DNA of 64,000 nt from Trichobilharzia szidati. Its lineage: Eukaryota; Platyhelminthes; Trematoda; Strigeidida; Schistosomatidae. Location: positions 117,805,329 through 117,869,328 of the forward strand of contig OX235271.1 in assembly GCA_944472155.2 (NCBI GenBank), written 5' to 3'. A program made the position numbers and the translations under genes. The notes beneath the pieces are model-generated. The model made no database searches. It was not told the DNA's origin and saw only the letters and a list, made by a program, of their open reading frames with translations. This document shows positions 35,666-47,221 of the stretch, one piece after another; within the stretch, counting starts at the first letter, position 1, and the number at the start of each line of letters is the position of its first letter.

Positions 35666-37029
35666 TGTTGTGAACAGCATCCTTGAGATAAAGTTTGTTG
35701 ATGTATTATTTTGAGTCAATAATGTATATATTCCATGTTTTCACTAGTCTTATCGTAGTTTTATAATAGGAAAGAAATTCGATCGTGGATACGAAAATTA
35801 GATAAGGTCATGTTAGATTGTTTTACTGCATCAAATGGGGCCGAGGCCGATTCTAGAACTATCCATTTGCGCCATTTGCGTCAGCATGGCAGACTGTACA
35901 TGTAAGTTGAGTAATACATTGAAAACTGCTTGAAAACCAGTTGTTTCTTTATATCAGATCAAGAATACTCCTTGTACAGAATGTTAGCCAGCGTTTTCAA
36001 GTGGTTGCATCTGATCTTTCATGGAATTTGAGTTTGAATTTACTTAAATGGTCATTTCAGTTTAGATGTTGGGTTGTTCGTCCTCGACCAGGAGGTGTAT
36101 AGAAGAGTAATCTCAGCAGCAGAATAGCAGAAATATAAAGTATGTAAAAATGAGGAGAACATTAATATTTTATGTATATATAAGTGTTTATAAATGTATA
36201 TCATTGTATAGTAAACACTACCTATAATCTAGTTGTTCTTTCATGTATTTTTGCGAAGTCTTAAAGTTTATTTAGTGTCATAATATTTAGTAATGAGTCT
36301 AGGCGTTATAGTGTTCTAATAGCTGATGCGTTTTAGAAATAAGTGGTGCCGTGTGATTGGCATGGTCGTTTGGATGAAACGGTTTATATATCAAGCTTTT
36401 GACGGTTATAATAGAGTGACAGGTCCTTATTTCTAGGGGTAAACTGCTCCAGATGACTATATGACACGCGGGACCGCGTCGATATCATGACTTGAAAGTC
36501 ATTCACCATTGCCAGCAGACAAAGAAACAAGAAGATGCTTGCAATTGCAGAGGCTTGTGCAATTCGAGTTTACAAACCAGGTCTCTGTATACAAAAGGAG
36601 ATGGTCGTGACTCTGAATCCACCATGGTAATACGTTTTACTTATAATTCTACCTCTTGTTATTATTTTATTATTACTGTTATTATTCTCATTATTATTAT
36701 TCTCGATTCATTTAAAACTATCCCTTATCAGTAGCATCATCTTAACTCACTTCAACACTATTATTATTATTGTTATTATAACTATTACTATTGACATCCC
36801 TCTGGTTGCAATTCTTGATAAATTCTCTCATGTCCAATTGTTTATCTAAGTGATGTAATTGAAGCGTAATGCAATTCATCTTAATTTTGATCTCCCATAT
36901 TCTCTCTCCCCTTATCTAATTGAACATGACCTGGAAAAACATTCGCACCTGTCTTTCTGCATGACCAATTCAATGTAGTTTATTTACTTATCAGTCCCAT
37001 ATATCCCAATGTAATTTCAAAAGTATTTA
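35666..37029. other. Unassigned DNA with ATT-rich microsatellite
   Basis: No gene recognised. About 36655-36790 is a degenerate ATT repeat. A frame at 36492-36734 runs into it and has no family. Confidence 0.5.
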
Positions 37030-37032
37030 TCC

Positions 37033-37160
37033 GTGTATGTAGAGTATCCAGCTGATGAGTTCTACCGAAATTTGATGAATTCATTAAATCCTGCTTTATT
37101 AACCTTTATTGCTTGTTTTAAATTCGTATCGGGAAATAAACCTTTCCAATTCTTGAAGAA
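37033..37160 (+). repeat. Dispersed repeat with hammerhead-like core words, copy 1
   Basis: TGTAGAGTATCCAGCTGATGAGTTCTACCGAAA... matches 51764-51880 (TGTAGAGTATTCAACTGAAGAGTTCCACCGAAA...), and both continue with GATGAATTCATTAAATCCTGC, TTATTAACC and CGGGAAATAAA. CTGATGAG and GAAA are spaced as in a hammerhead ribozyme, but I cannot close helix I, so it is listed only as a repeat. Confidence 0.75.
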
Positions 37161-37522
37161 GCGAACATGTACCTGTCATCGAATTTCGTTGTTCCTATGC
37201 ATGAGGAATGTTAAAATTCTCTGTAAATTGTCAATCAATGTAATAAAAGCGAAATAAATTCGGTAAATGAAGTATATTTTGCGAAATGCTGAAGTGGGGT
37301 TTTGAATCTGTGAGTTATGAAAACTTAATAAGTCACTAGATTTGGCAAAGTTAAACTTTCTTTACCAGTAACAACCAATCAGCAAACGACCTTGAACGGA
37401 CCAATCACATGAAAGAGGCGTTTATGATAAGCGGTAACGTATATATATAGAAAAATGCATACAAAAGGATGAAACAGTTCCAAGGGGTATCTTTCCCGAA
37501 CATAGGACATAAACATCTCTGT

Positions 37523-37595
37523 GCGTCGGTGGCACAGTGGTTAGGACTCTCGCCGACCATGCACATGGTCCGGGGTTCGATCCCCTGCCGAAGCA
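37523..37595 (+). tRNA. tRNA-like sequence, probably a SINE head or tRNA pseudogene
   Basis: The 73 bases have an A box TGGCACAGTGG and a B box GGTTCGATCCC that fit the internal Pol III promoter consensus, a T arm with a GGGG/CCCC stem, and 7-base ends GCGTCGG and CCGAAGC that pair with one mismatch, followed by A. The anticodon arm is not canonical: GACCA and TGGTC enclose a 6-base loop and there is no variable loop before the T arm. This fits a tRNA-derived SINE better than a working tRNA; no amino acid is assigned. Confidence 0.55.
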
Positions 37596-37687
37596 CACCC
37601 GATATCTATGGTCGGCCTGCAAAATTTGGGCTACCGATGTCCATGCTGAAAATGCCATACTTGTACTAAAAATACAGTGTGGCATCA

Positions 37688-38150
37688 AGCTGTAATCAAA
37701 ATCAAAAAATCGAAATCAATCGGACTGTCAGTAGAAAAGTCATACCACATTCTATGCATATGTTCATTTAAATGACTACAAACGAGATCCTTTTGGAATC
37801 CATTTATAGCCCTTATCCGATTTTTCGACCGGCCCCAAAATCCTTCGGTAGAATTTGTATAAGTTCCGGTAACTGGATCCACAAAATTGTTTGAATGGTT
37901 CACTCGGTGATTATTATATCCCAATGATGAAAGCGAATTATAACCTTTCCACTCATCCGTTTGTATAATTGAACTCCGTTTGATAAGTCTCGTTATAATA
38001 GGTATTAACGTAGTCTTCCTTCAATCTCCTATTCTTTCAACGAAACCCTTTCGGAGGGAAGTATCGTATAAACCTATAACCCAGATATTATTCGCTCGCT
38101 GGCGACCACGATTGTATAACTTCTTCAGCAACACAGTCTCTACATTGCCG
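37688..38150 (-). pseudogene. Merlin-type transposase fossil 1
   Basis: Merlin (IS1016/ISXO2-like) transposases cut and paste DNA with a DDE core. The reverse strand encodes KKLYNRGRQRANNIWVIGLYDTSLRKGFVERIGD, one stop, TTLIPIITRLI, SSIIQTDEWKGYNSLSSLGY, VNHSNNFVDPVTGTYTNS and TEGFWGRSKNRIRAI. The second Asp (QTDEW) and the Glu (TEGFW) are present. The segment before KLYNRGR reads NVETVLLKK, where the family's first catalytic Asp would be expected, and it is absent. The N-terminal zinc ribbon and terminal repeats are not seen. Confidence 0.85.
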
Positions 38151-38160
38151 GTACCATTGG

Positions 38161-40159
38161 ACTGTTGATGCGAGGCTGTACTCCGTCTTGGCAGCTGCAG
38201 CTCTCAAAGGCTGTTTCAATACCCAGTAGTTGCAGGTATATAAAATTTGCGACAAGGAGAGGTGTGACTTTGCAAAAAAAGTTCCTACGAAATATTAAAA
38301 TTATAAACAAACAACCTCTAAAGCTAACACGGTTGAAGAATATAGCACAACGATGGACAAATCCATCAGTTGACCTAATATAGCTGTCAATGTCCAGGTC
38401 TAACTACCCTGGACTTAATGCTATTCTTAGAAGACTTTCAGAAACTATTGTCAATAACAAACGCAAAAAACCAGAACACAAATTGGTGATTCAAGAATCC
38501 TATATTCTTGCGCCAATACAGAACCAACCACAAGGTTATTGTGCACAAAGTCTAAGGATAAATGTTATAACAATTAATCACAATAATACTTCTGACAGTT
38601 TTTCTCTGTCTTCTAACAAGCAGCGAACGATAGAACGATGACTGCAGTATCGATGACCCGCCAAAATATGGAGTTGGGTTTGAGCAAACAACCATGAGTT
38701 GATCATTCGTTCTTCAGCTACTTTGACAATAGGTTTTTAACGTCGCGAAACGTTCATACGAACAAGTTCGCTTCTTCCGGATCTTGTCAATAAATAATGA
38801 TGTAGTCGGTTTGGGAATGCGTAACGATTTACTTTGAAAGTGTGATAATTTGCGCCGCATAATAACACCAGGATAATTATCTTTAATAGGATATGCCTAT
38901 AATACATTATTTTCGATGTACGTAGTCGTCCTAGCTTCGTTAATATGTATGTGTAGTAATCGCATAATAAAAACAAGCTCAACGTGCAATTTTTAGGTAG
39001 CCCTGATGAAAGGTAATCTTTAGCGCAGTCGGATTAAATGTAGCTGACATCCTGCACGCACATAAGGACTAACAACGGTCTACGGCTTTAACAGTATTTT
39101 ACAAATGAATTACATTATTTAGTTATTACAATACAAACACATGTTTGACGATCTTTTCTTCTTAGCACTAATGCATACTTATACCATGCGCAACTGGATT
39201 AAATGTATCTGAAACATTTCATGCGATGCCTGATGGCGCACTGAGGAAATAATAATGGTTTACAATTATGACGCATTTCACACAAGTATTACTACGTTGT
39301 CTATCGATTTCGTTAACTATGCAATGCCCTCGAAATGTCAAATAAGAAAGATACAAGTAGTCGAAATAAATGCATATATTTGCAAAAGAACAACAGTCAA
39401 GCAGCACATATTCGCACTAAAAAGGGTTTATAACAATTCAGTGAAAAAATCACAGTTGTAGATTTTTTATGCCTACATCATAGTCAAATTAAAGTCCACT
39501 AATTGCTTCATCCACATTATGTGGATCAGTTTTCCTCAGATGATAGTGACACTGGACCTGTCTATACAGCTTTCAGCACCACCCGATCCCTCAGAAGAAA
39601 CTGGTTGTTATCTTTCCATGCAAAGATCGACATTGTATTCCTTCGACCACCTCCGGCCGCACTGAGAAATATCTAAGGATGTATACATATCAGGTGAATT
39701 AATCTTACCTCAGGTAAACAATCCCTTATCTTAGCCACAATGAATATGTGAACATGGGAGGGAATAGTAGCAGAATCTGTAAGATTAGTACACATATTCC
39801 ATGACACATTTGAAGAATTATAGAAGTTGCCCAAACAGTACTTAAAAGCATGATCTGGGTGAAATTTGCTTCTAAGTTGGTGAATAGCATTGGTATTTCA
39901 GCTATGATAATGACAGATGCAGTTAGCCAACGACTAGCATGCGTTCAAGGTCATTGAAGCGTTCACACTCGTGGGAAGCTATTGTTGAAATTCGCCGAAG
40001 TTCAAACTTATATTTCACAGTTCGTCTCTTGCAAAATGCAAATATTACACAACTGCCTCTCCTGTTCGTCCGTTACAACAAGCAAAAAAAGACTAAATCT
40101 TCAAACTTTGTAACTCTTTGATTAAGTTACAAAATAATATTCTTTTTGTTAATGATTAT
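38161..40159. other. Unassigned DNA
   Basis: Short frames at 38165-38383 and 38390-38641 (basic, no family) and 39255-39461 are unsupported. Around 38735-38790 there is a GCGAAACGTTCATACGAAC stretch that resembles the tails of other schistosome repeats. No gene is called. Confidence 0.45.
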
Positions 40160-40208
40160 TGTTTATTATTATTTCCTTTAGTTCCTAGAGGAACATAGGG
40201 CTTCAGCC

Positions 40209-41542
40209 ATGCGTCTCCATTGCGTTCGGTTCTCTGCTAGAGTTTTCACCTGGCTCCAAGTCTGCCCATACGCTTTCAATTCTTCTTCACATGATCTCCT
40301 CCAGGTCACCCTTGGACGACCAACTCGTCGCTTCCCTTTCGGGTTCCACTCGAGGGCTTATCTAGTGATGTCACTTGCTGGTTTCCTAAGAGTGTGGCCA
40401 ATCCATCTCTATTTCTTCCTGCCTATTTGTTTCACAATCGGTTCCTGGTTGGTTCGCTCCCAAAGATCTTTGTTGCTGATCCTTTCCGGCCATCTGATCT
40501 TGAGTATTCAGCGAAGACATCTGTTAATGAAGGTCTGTAGCTTGTTTGAGGTGCTCTTTGTGACACGCCAAGTCTCTGATCCGTAGTACTGACTTCACAT
40601 TGGAGTTGAAAATCCGGATCTTATTTTTGACGCTGAATGCTGTTGACCTCCACACAGACTTGAGAGTAATGAAATCTTGCCTTGCTTTCCCGATCCTTGC
40701 TTTGATATCCTCGTCAGTTCCGCCTGTAGTTGAAACAATGCTTCCAAGTAGGTAAAGGAGGTAGTTTCTTTCAGGTTCCTTCCATTTATGCTGATTGCTG
40801 TCTGTTGTTGTTGCTGTGGCTGTTGGTGTTGGCCAGGAATCTTCATCACCTCCGTTTTCTCTATGTTCACCTGGAGTCCTATCTTTGATGCTTCTTCTGC
40901 CAACTTGTTGCTTTTCGCCTGCATATCTCCCAGTTTGTGGGAAATCAGACATATATCATCGGCGAAATCCAGATCCTCCAAATTTTTTGTGTGAGTCCAT
41001 TTTATGCCTGTTTCCTCATTCCCCGCTGTTTGTCGCATTATCCAGTCTACTGCAATCAGGAAAATCATTGGCGATAGTAGGCAACCCTGTCTTACTCCTG
41101 TCTTCACTTCGAAGGATTCCGTGAGCTTCCCGTTGTGGATTACTTGGCATGCAGCGTTTTCATACAACTGTTGGATGAGATGTATAATTGTCGGTGGCAC
41201 CCCGTAGTAGCGAAGTAGTTGCCAAATCACCTCTCGATTGACGCTGTCGAAGGCCTTTCCACAGTCGATGAAGTTGAGATAGAGAGGTGACTGCCATTCC
41301 AAACTTTGTTCAATGATGATCCGTAGTGTGGCGATTTGATCAATACATGACTTGTTTCTCCTGAATCCAGCTTGTTCCGGTCGAAGTTTTTCATCCAGGG
41401 CATGTTTGATTCCCTCCAGGATGATGCGGCTTAGTATTTTGCTTGGGATGGACAGGAGCATAATTCCGCGCCAGTTCTTGCATTGACTTAAGTCTCCTTT
41501 CTTTGGTAGTTTGAATAAGTATCCTTTCTTCCAATCCTCGGG
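40209..41542 (-). pseudogene. FADD-type LINE RT, main part
   Basis: Reads TPEDWKKGYLFKLPKKGDLSQCKNWRGI, RPEQAGFRRNKSCIDQI, YLNFIDCGKAFDSVNREV, KTGVRQGCLLSPMIF, LEDLDFADDICLISH and KIGLQVNIEKTEVMKIP, followed by a glutamine run (HQQPQQQQQ) and ISINGRNLKETTSFTYLEALFQ. Near 40720 the phase changes to GTDEDIKARIGKARQDF, then again into the C-terminal WNPKGKRRVGRPRVTWRRS, so at least two frameshifts are present. The upstream half-domain lies at 42308-42580. Confidence 0.87.
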
Positions 41543-42307
41543 GGTGACTCTAAACTTTAGGAACCCAAACGAACGAACGGACAAATGACCTTGACAAGGA
41601 CAATTTTAACCAATCAGAAGGCTTAAAATGAACGGCGCATAATTTTAATAAATCGTTTATATACAAGTATAGCAATGTTAAAAAATAGTTACAAAGGATA
41701 GCGTTCTCGTATATGTTGCAAAAAAAGTCCCAATTAGACATAGGAGTCTTTAAAGTCATGTTAAACCAAGTCCTATACATAAACTCGTCGAGATAACTGT
41801 AAATCATTGGATTTCTTGATTTGTTCACCGATCTTATCCGTTTTTTGAGATGCCTCCAGAAACTTTCAATGGAATTAGTATGAGTTCCATTGAAAGGATT
41901 TATAAATCCGGTTGTATGGTTGACAACCTCATGAATATAGCCGAGACTTGATAATTGGCTGTAAATACTCCACTCATCCGTATGTATTGTTGTTCCCGGT
42001 AGCACTAAACTTTGGATAATGGGCTTAGATAATGGATTTTCTGCATCTGCACTCCCTGCAACGGTAAACATAACCGTCGATGCATTTCGTGTATCTTTGT
42101 ATATGCATAACACCTCCGAACTGGCAAGTTTTCGATCTCGCTATCAGCCCGTTCTCTAAACAGTAATCCAAAACAAACTCTGGAGCGAATTTGCACCGCA
42201 AACGATGTACAGCATGCATTGAGAGTCAGATTATTGCTTGCTCAGGGTCATTCATCAAGGTCATCCATTATCAAGGTTATTTTGGGTTCCTAAAGTTTAG
42301 AGTCACC
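41543..42307 (-). mobile_element. Merlin-like DNA transposon with 27-bp terminal inverted repeats
   Basis: The ends 41543-41569 and 42281-42307 are perfect inverted repeats (GGTGACTCTAAACTTTAGG... outward in), followed by partly similar subterminal ATGACCTTGA words. The interior encodes a Merlin-type transposase on the reverse strand. It lies inside the LINE RT gene. No target duplication is visible at the ends, and about 20 residues of LINE RT expected between EALK and TPEDW appear to be missing. Confidence 0.85.
41600..42219 (-). pseudogene. Merlin-type transposase fossil 2, internally deleted
   Basis: The N-terminal part reads CQFGGVMHI...DGYVYRCRECRCRKSI (42140-42025), a zinc ribbon of Merlin proteins. 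The next phase (from 42113) soon reads SKPIIQSLVLPGTTIHTDEWSIYSQLSSLGY, VNHTTGFINPFNGTHTNS and IESFWRHLKKRIRS, holding the second Asp and the Glu of the DDE triad. The stretch with the first catalytic Asp, normally between the ribbon and SKPI, is absent: a deletion with a phase change joins the two. Therefore it is non-autonomous. The last 40 residues before the end run through subterminal DNA. Confidence 0.88.
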
Positions 42308-42580
42308 GTCCGTTTTCAATGCTTCTGCTGGGATTCCATCTGGTCCTGCTGCTTTTCCAGCTTTTAGCATCTTGATTGCCTTCAGGACTTCTGATTTCGT
42401 CGGGGGGTTGGTGTTCACTGGTAGCTCTGTCTCCGTTGTTGGTATTGTTGGGCGCGTTGTAGGTGGCGGTCGGTTTAGTAGTCTTTTGAAGTGTTCAGCC
42501 CACTGTTTCCTTTGCTCCACTTCTTTGGTGATTGACTTTCCATTGTCATCCTTCACTGGCTTAATTTGAGCTTTTTGTTA
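42308..42580 (-). pseudogene. FADD-type LINE RT, N-terminal part
   Basis: Reads KDDNGKSITKEVEQRKQWAEHFKRLLNRPPP, then EVLKAIKMLKAGKAAGPDGIPAEALKTDG, the linker and first RT motif, up to the Merlin terminal repeat. The Pro/Thr-rich stretch in between is usual for this linker. Confidence 0.85.
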
Positions 42581-43107
42581 ATGGATCCAATTTATATCAC
42601 ATCTGTAAAATTTATACATATGTTAACTCGTCCCATTTAGCTGAAAAAATGTAATGTTTATGCAATTTTTACTATTATTATTTCAAAGCCCGCCTCAGTA
42701 ACGTGTGCTACGTATTAGCCGCAGCCGTTATGCAAAGGAAAATCTACCAATCACAATACGCATGAGTGACCTTGAAGTGCTCAGCCTCTCCGTCAGCCGT
42801 GTGTGCCGCTATCCGTTGCCCGAAAGCAAGTCGTCCATTTGTTGTTTTTATTATTTGAAGATTTCTATCACTTGATACAAGCGTAAGGCAAGTAAATTGT
42901 TATCTCTAGGATTAATACGTTGTTAGTGCAAAGAAAGCAGACTTCGTTAACAGATCAACATGGATCCATGTTGATCAGTCGCAACAGATCGATATGTTGC
43001 TACTGTCTGATTATACATATTTCAGCTATATTGGTTTAGCATAGAAGGCTTGAAGCCTATGTTAGTCCTTTTCTAGTAAATTTCTGCGCTTTTCCAAACC
43101 TTTCTTG
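42581..43107. other. Unassigned DNA
   Basis: No gene, RNA or repeat recognised between two LINE copies. Confidence 0.45.
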
Positions 43108-44310
43108 AATGAGGCGAGAGAGAATTCTGCACCAAAGTCAACCGCATCCGATCATCCTGGCAAACCTCGGCATCAGGGGTTCCTCAGGGTTCAATCTTAG
43201 GGCCGTTGGTGTTTTTGATTTTAATCAACGACCTGCCCTGTCAACTGAACTGCTCTGCGCTTCTTTACGCTGACGACGTAAAGATTTGGAGAGCAATAAA
43301 CTCATCGGAAGACTGCGACAGATTGCAGGCTGACCTGCAAACTCTGGGAGACTGGGCTCTGGCTAACGGAGTGCCTTTCAACCTAAAGAAGTGAAAAGTA
43401 GTGCAACTTCATTCCGGTAGGTCACAGAGTGTAAATTAACCCTTGGTGGCCAGAACTTGAGTTGTGTACCATCAGAACGCGACCTGGGTCTTATTTTAAC
43501 AGAAAAGCTAGACACCAGTGTAAATTACACGACGGACGTCGCCAAAGCTTACGCTACTTTACACTTTATGCATAGGCAGCCGGAAGCTCTTACTCCTGAA
43601 CCATTCTTAAGGTTGTCTACGACATACGTGAGGCCACTCCTTGAGGTGCATAATATCATCGCTCCTCCGCTACTCAAAAGGGATGCTAACATTCTAGAAA
43701 GTGTCCAGAGACGAGCGACAAAATGGGTGATCGGCCTCTGCAACAAATCATATGAGGAAAGACTGAAGAAATTAAGTCTTTTCACACTTGGTTACCGTAG
43801 TCACAGGAGAGACCTCATCACCATCTATAAGATCTTAAATGACCAGGCCCACCCTAATAAAAGCATTCCCTAGGTAACCCGCTAAGGATAGCACACCAGA
43901 GACCAAAGACTCGAGTGCGTTCACATTTCTTCTCGCTTCGAGTTTGCCGTCTCTGGAACGCTTTACCGGCGGCCGTGACTACAGCGCCATCTGTGGAGAC
44001 TTTTAAGCGGAAGCTGGACAATCATGCAGAAATGCATGGTTTGTGTCTCAATGGCTTATCCTCTTAAAATTTGAAACCACACTGTCAATAGATAAGCATA
44101 CAAGCTAAATCCCCACGACCCGTCCTGTCTTCTCTCACTGTACCGACTACTCTATCTTTTCTTTGGTCACCTTTATTATTTCACCTTTATTACTTCACTT
44201 ATCTCAACCTATATTATCTACACTACAACCTATTATTATTATTGTTCTACTTTTATGACTACACCGAATGACCAACGGGTGTTAGGTCAAACTCCATTCA
44301 CGGCAGCAGC
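43108..44310 (+). mobile_element. CR1/Jockey-like LINE 3' fragment
   Basis: Starts inside the RT (SGVPQGSILGPLVFLILINDLP), carries LLYADDVKIW, then two or more damaged phases: DRLQADLQTLGDWALANG with a stop at 43392-43394, VPSERDLGLILTEKLD, YATLHFMHRQPEAL and VRPLLEVHNIIAPPLLKRDANILESVQRRATKWVIGL to a stop near 43871, and a tail reading RVRSHFFSLRVCRLWNALPAAV. An ATT-rich stretch at 44225-44245 lies near the 3' end. Confidence 0.85.
43206..43873 (+). pseudogene. LINE RT: active site and thumb, with stop and frameshift
   Basis: The YADD box is at about 43266-43277. The first phase stops at 43392-43394 after FNLKK; the thumb is in another phase from about 43445. The C-terminal LILTEKLD...KRDANILESVQRRATKWVIGLCNKSYEERL is characteristic of the SR1/Perere LINE type. 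Confidence 0.85.
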
Positions 44311-44499
44311 TGAGTCCTAACATACTGCACACTACAAACCACAATCTTGACCAGTCCTCGCACCACTCCTCTTGGAGTCTACCAGAGCTAAAGCAGTCGA
44401 GTGGCGGGATTTACTACGCATAAGTTCACCGAAGATCTGGAACCTCTACCTTACAATCAAGAAGCGAGCTCAAAGAAATCACTGGTTTATACTAGCTGG

Positions 44500-46060
44500 T
44501 AATCAGGATATTGGATATATTGGAATCAGTTGAAGTTGCAGACACCACTTCTTCTGGAAGTTGGTTCCAAGAGTGCGAGAACCAGTACTGTACTGATTTC
44601 TCCTTGGCTTTTGAACTCTCCTGCTACGTCCTCTAAGGTGTTCCAATCTAAAGGGAAGGAAAAGAGAGAATAAGTCAGGTCCGTAGTCATTATTTAAATT
44701 TGCTTGCGGTATGATAGGGAGAAGAGATTTAAACTGTTCACTCTTTCCTCGTATGATAAATTAGTCTCGCCTAGTATCATATGTGTTGCCCTTCTTTGAA
44801 CGTCCCCTGTAAGTCAAGGACTGGCTGCCTGGACACAGTTTTCCAGTCTTGACCTCACCAGAGATGTATGTAAGCTGGTGGATATATCTCTGGTGATTCT
44901 AGTAAAGGCTCTGCGAATTGCCCATTGGGATCTAAAACAGCGTACAGCCACCACGCAACAGTGTGCTGTAGTTTTTAATTCGTGACTTACTATGACACCT
45001 AACTCCAAATGAGTCTGAACTGATGGGAGTGGTATTCCCTCTTGTTCGTAGAAGCTGATGTTTGCGTGTTCGGTGCGCATGGTTGCACATTTCGCTACAG
45101 TGGTCGAGGGCATCCATTCTACGGACGACGGACAATTTGTTGAGGTCCTCTAGCAACGTAAGCGTATCACTGTCACCCTTCAGCTCCAGGTTGTCATCTG
45201 CATAAGGACCTTGGGGGAATCGGTTAGCAGAAATAACTCATTGACAAACAAAATAAATAGGAGAGGTCCGACTACAGTGCCTTGTGTCACTCCGTGACGC
45301 TCTGCTGTTGCGGAGGAGATTTTCGAGTTGATCATAACCCTCTGCCTCCTATCTTTGAGGAATTCCCTAATCCAGTTTAGTAAGCTGCCTTTGATACCAA
45401 GACTTACCAACTACATGAGTAGTCTTTTGTAAGGAACTTTATCGAAGGCTTTGCTGAAGCCTGTGAAGACGACGTCAGTTGGTCTTCTGTTGTCCCTTGA
45501 TTTGACCCAGCTTTCTCTTGCATTGAGATTTGACAGGCATGAGAAGTTTCCTTGGAAGCTATTTTGTACTCTGGATAACGAATTGTCGTTTTCTAGATGT
45601 GTCATGATACTTTTCTTGATGATTCTTTCCAGTGTCCTGATTGAAGTGCTGGTGAGACTAATAGGCCTCTAGGTTGAAGGGCTTTGTCTTGATCCTCCTT
45701 TGTGGATGAGGGTTACTATGACGTTTTCCCATTCACGCGGTAACACTCCATTTATGAGAGATAGCTTAAAGATTGTGGTCAATGGGCCGCCTGTGTGAGC
45801 TGATAGCTCCTTAAGTTGCCTTAGATGAAGATTATCAGGACTCATTGATTTCCATGGATCTAGTTTCATTAGGCAGTTGAGCACGATGCCTTGTTCGACG
45901 TTAACGGAATCTATCCTTTACATCTGATGCAGTCAGCGGTGATCTTATGGGGAATGACGACTCCTGTGTAAAGACTTGGGAGAAGTGGTCTACCATTGCT
46001 TACTTTCGGTGCTCCTAGTATCCATGTCGATAAATGTCATAAGATGAGTGGGTATACGTA
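44500..46060 (-). mobile_element. CR1/Jockey-like LINE fragment, reverse strand
   Basis: On the reverse strand: LDPWKSMSPDNLHLRQLKEL (45884-45669), NDNSLSRVQNSFQGNFSC and VVFTGFSKAFDKVPY (45605-45411), GIKGSLLNWIREFLKDRRQRV and HGVTQGTVVGPLLFILFVNEL (45410-45180), then a damaged active-site region (the Tyr-x-Asp-Asp is not intact; MQMTTW replaces it), LPSVQTHLELGVIVSHELK and RSRLENCVQAASP (45113-44814). Phase changes and stops separate these blocks. The 44500-44815 end holds the C-terminal tail. Confidence 0.82.
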
Positions 46061-47161
46061 AATGTAAATATTATATGATGTATTCCTTTATAATTACAAC
46101 TCCGAAACAAGGTAACCGACTCATTCTAGTGATGTTGAGTTTGTTTGTTGAACTGTGTGAATTAATACCGTCTACAGCAGCAGCTACAGTTGCCAGTGCG
46201 TTTAACGATAACTTTGTCTCTTGACTTGAGGATACATAATCACTGCGTTGAAGACAGAGGGCCAACATTTGCAATGCATTTAGCATCCGGAAAACTTGTA
46301 ATTTCACCGTATGTAAATAATGATTTATTGGAGCAAACTAACAAGACATTGAAAGACATGTGTTGTCCTTTTGGGGATATTTTCCTTCTTTTTAACTGCT
46401 TGGGATATGTACTGAGTTTACCACCGGTAGAAATTTGGAATGATGTTGCACTCCAGTGCCTTTTGGTTCTCATGCCTTCCATCCGTCAATAGATGTCTCT
46501 CATCTCCTGCGTTTATTCGGTCATAAAGTGAGTCTTTTGGTCGAGTTTCAAACGCCTCTTTTAACTTCTGATAAGATAGATTTTATTCCTTGTTTGAGAA
46601 TCGCGCGATCGCCTGACTACAGTTTATAATCTCCCGCGCACTCATCAGATGTCATTAGTGAAGTATCCTCAACGGTCTTGTTTCCGGGTCAGTTTACTCC
46701 TTTGGTGACTGCGATTTTTTTGTCCACTTGGATCGGGTTCTTTTCCTTATTGCGAGTACGTTCCCGAAATAGGTACTTCTTGTACAGCCTCTGACCATTA
46801 AATGCAGTTAAAACACCGTTCAGTCTTTTACAACAAATTCCCTAACCCATCATCACTTGACAGTATGATGTTCGGGCTGCTTAAGGAACAAAACTTGGTG
46901 TTGGCTGAGTCTGCGGTGTGAAGGAAGAATAAACTGTGCGGTTGGTTTTCTGACGTTGGAGGAACAATAGATGCTAAGACTTGACATCAATTACCTGTTC
47001 TCCTTAATCTCGATTACGCTGACTACACATTTTGATACGTTCGAGTTCTGTCTTCAATCAGTCTGACAACGCTAATGTCAGGTATGTATTAGCGAGTCTG
47101 GTTGTCATTAGAAGTTTTTTTTAGTTACCGAAATGTCCTTATATTATTGCTTCTGTTTTAG
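46061..47161. other. Unassigned DNA upstream of NUDCD1
   Basis: A 100-codon frame at 46190-46492 (+) has no recognised family and an opposite-strand shadow. The promoter of NUDCD1 must lie here or nearby, but no TATA or initiator element is convincing. A polypyrimidine-AG (TTGCTTCTGTTTTAG, ending 47161) precedes the first coding exon and may be a cis or spliced-leader acceptor. Confidence 0.45.
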
Positions 47162-47221
47162 CTGCCTATGGTCTGAGGGGAATTCTCGACTTGTTGAAAG
47201 CAGTAAACTGCAGAATTGTTT

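Larger units (their letters stand above)
40160..42580 (-). mobile_element. FADD-type RTE-like LINE, split by a Merlin element
   Basis: Reverse strand. The RT starts at 42580 (KPVKDDNGKSITKEV, KAAGPDGIPAEALK), is interrupted by the Merlin-like element 41543-42307, resumes with TPEDWKKGYL and ends with a C-terminal region and an AATAATAATAAA tail near 40145-40180. It differs from the SR2-like RTE copies in the window (FADD for YADD, GTDEDIKARIGKAR thumb), so it is a second family. Confidence 0.85.

Noticed and set aside
36655..36790. CRISPR-like or tandem array
   Set aside because: Just degenerate ATT microsatellite sequence; there are no spaced identical repeats anywhere in the window, and this is an animal genome.
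37048..37075. Hammerhead ribozyme
   Set aside because: CTGATGAG and GAAA are present, but the bases after the candidate cleavage site (CATTAAAT) do not pair with those before the core (TATCCAG), and helix II is poor. Kept only as a repeat with a suggested test.
37523..37595. Functional tRNA gene
   Set aside because: Six-base anticodon loop, no variable loop and an acceptor mismatch; more like a SINE head.
46190..46492. Possible upstream NUDCD1 exon or separate gene
   Set aside because: No similarity to the NUDCD1 N-terminus, which is complete in exon 1, and no family recognised.
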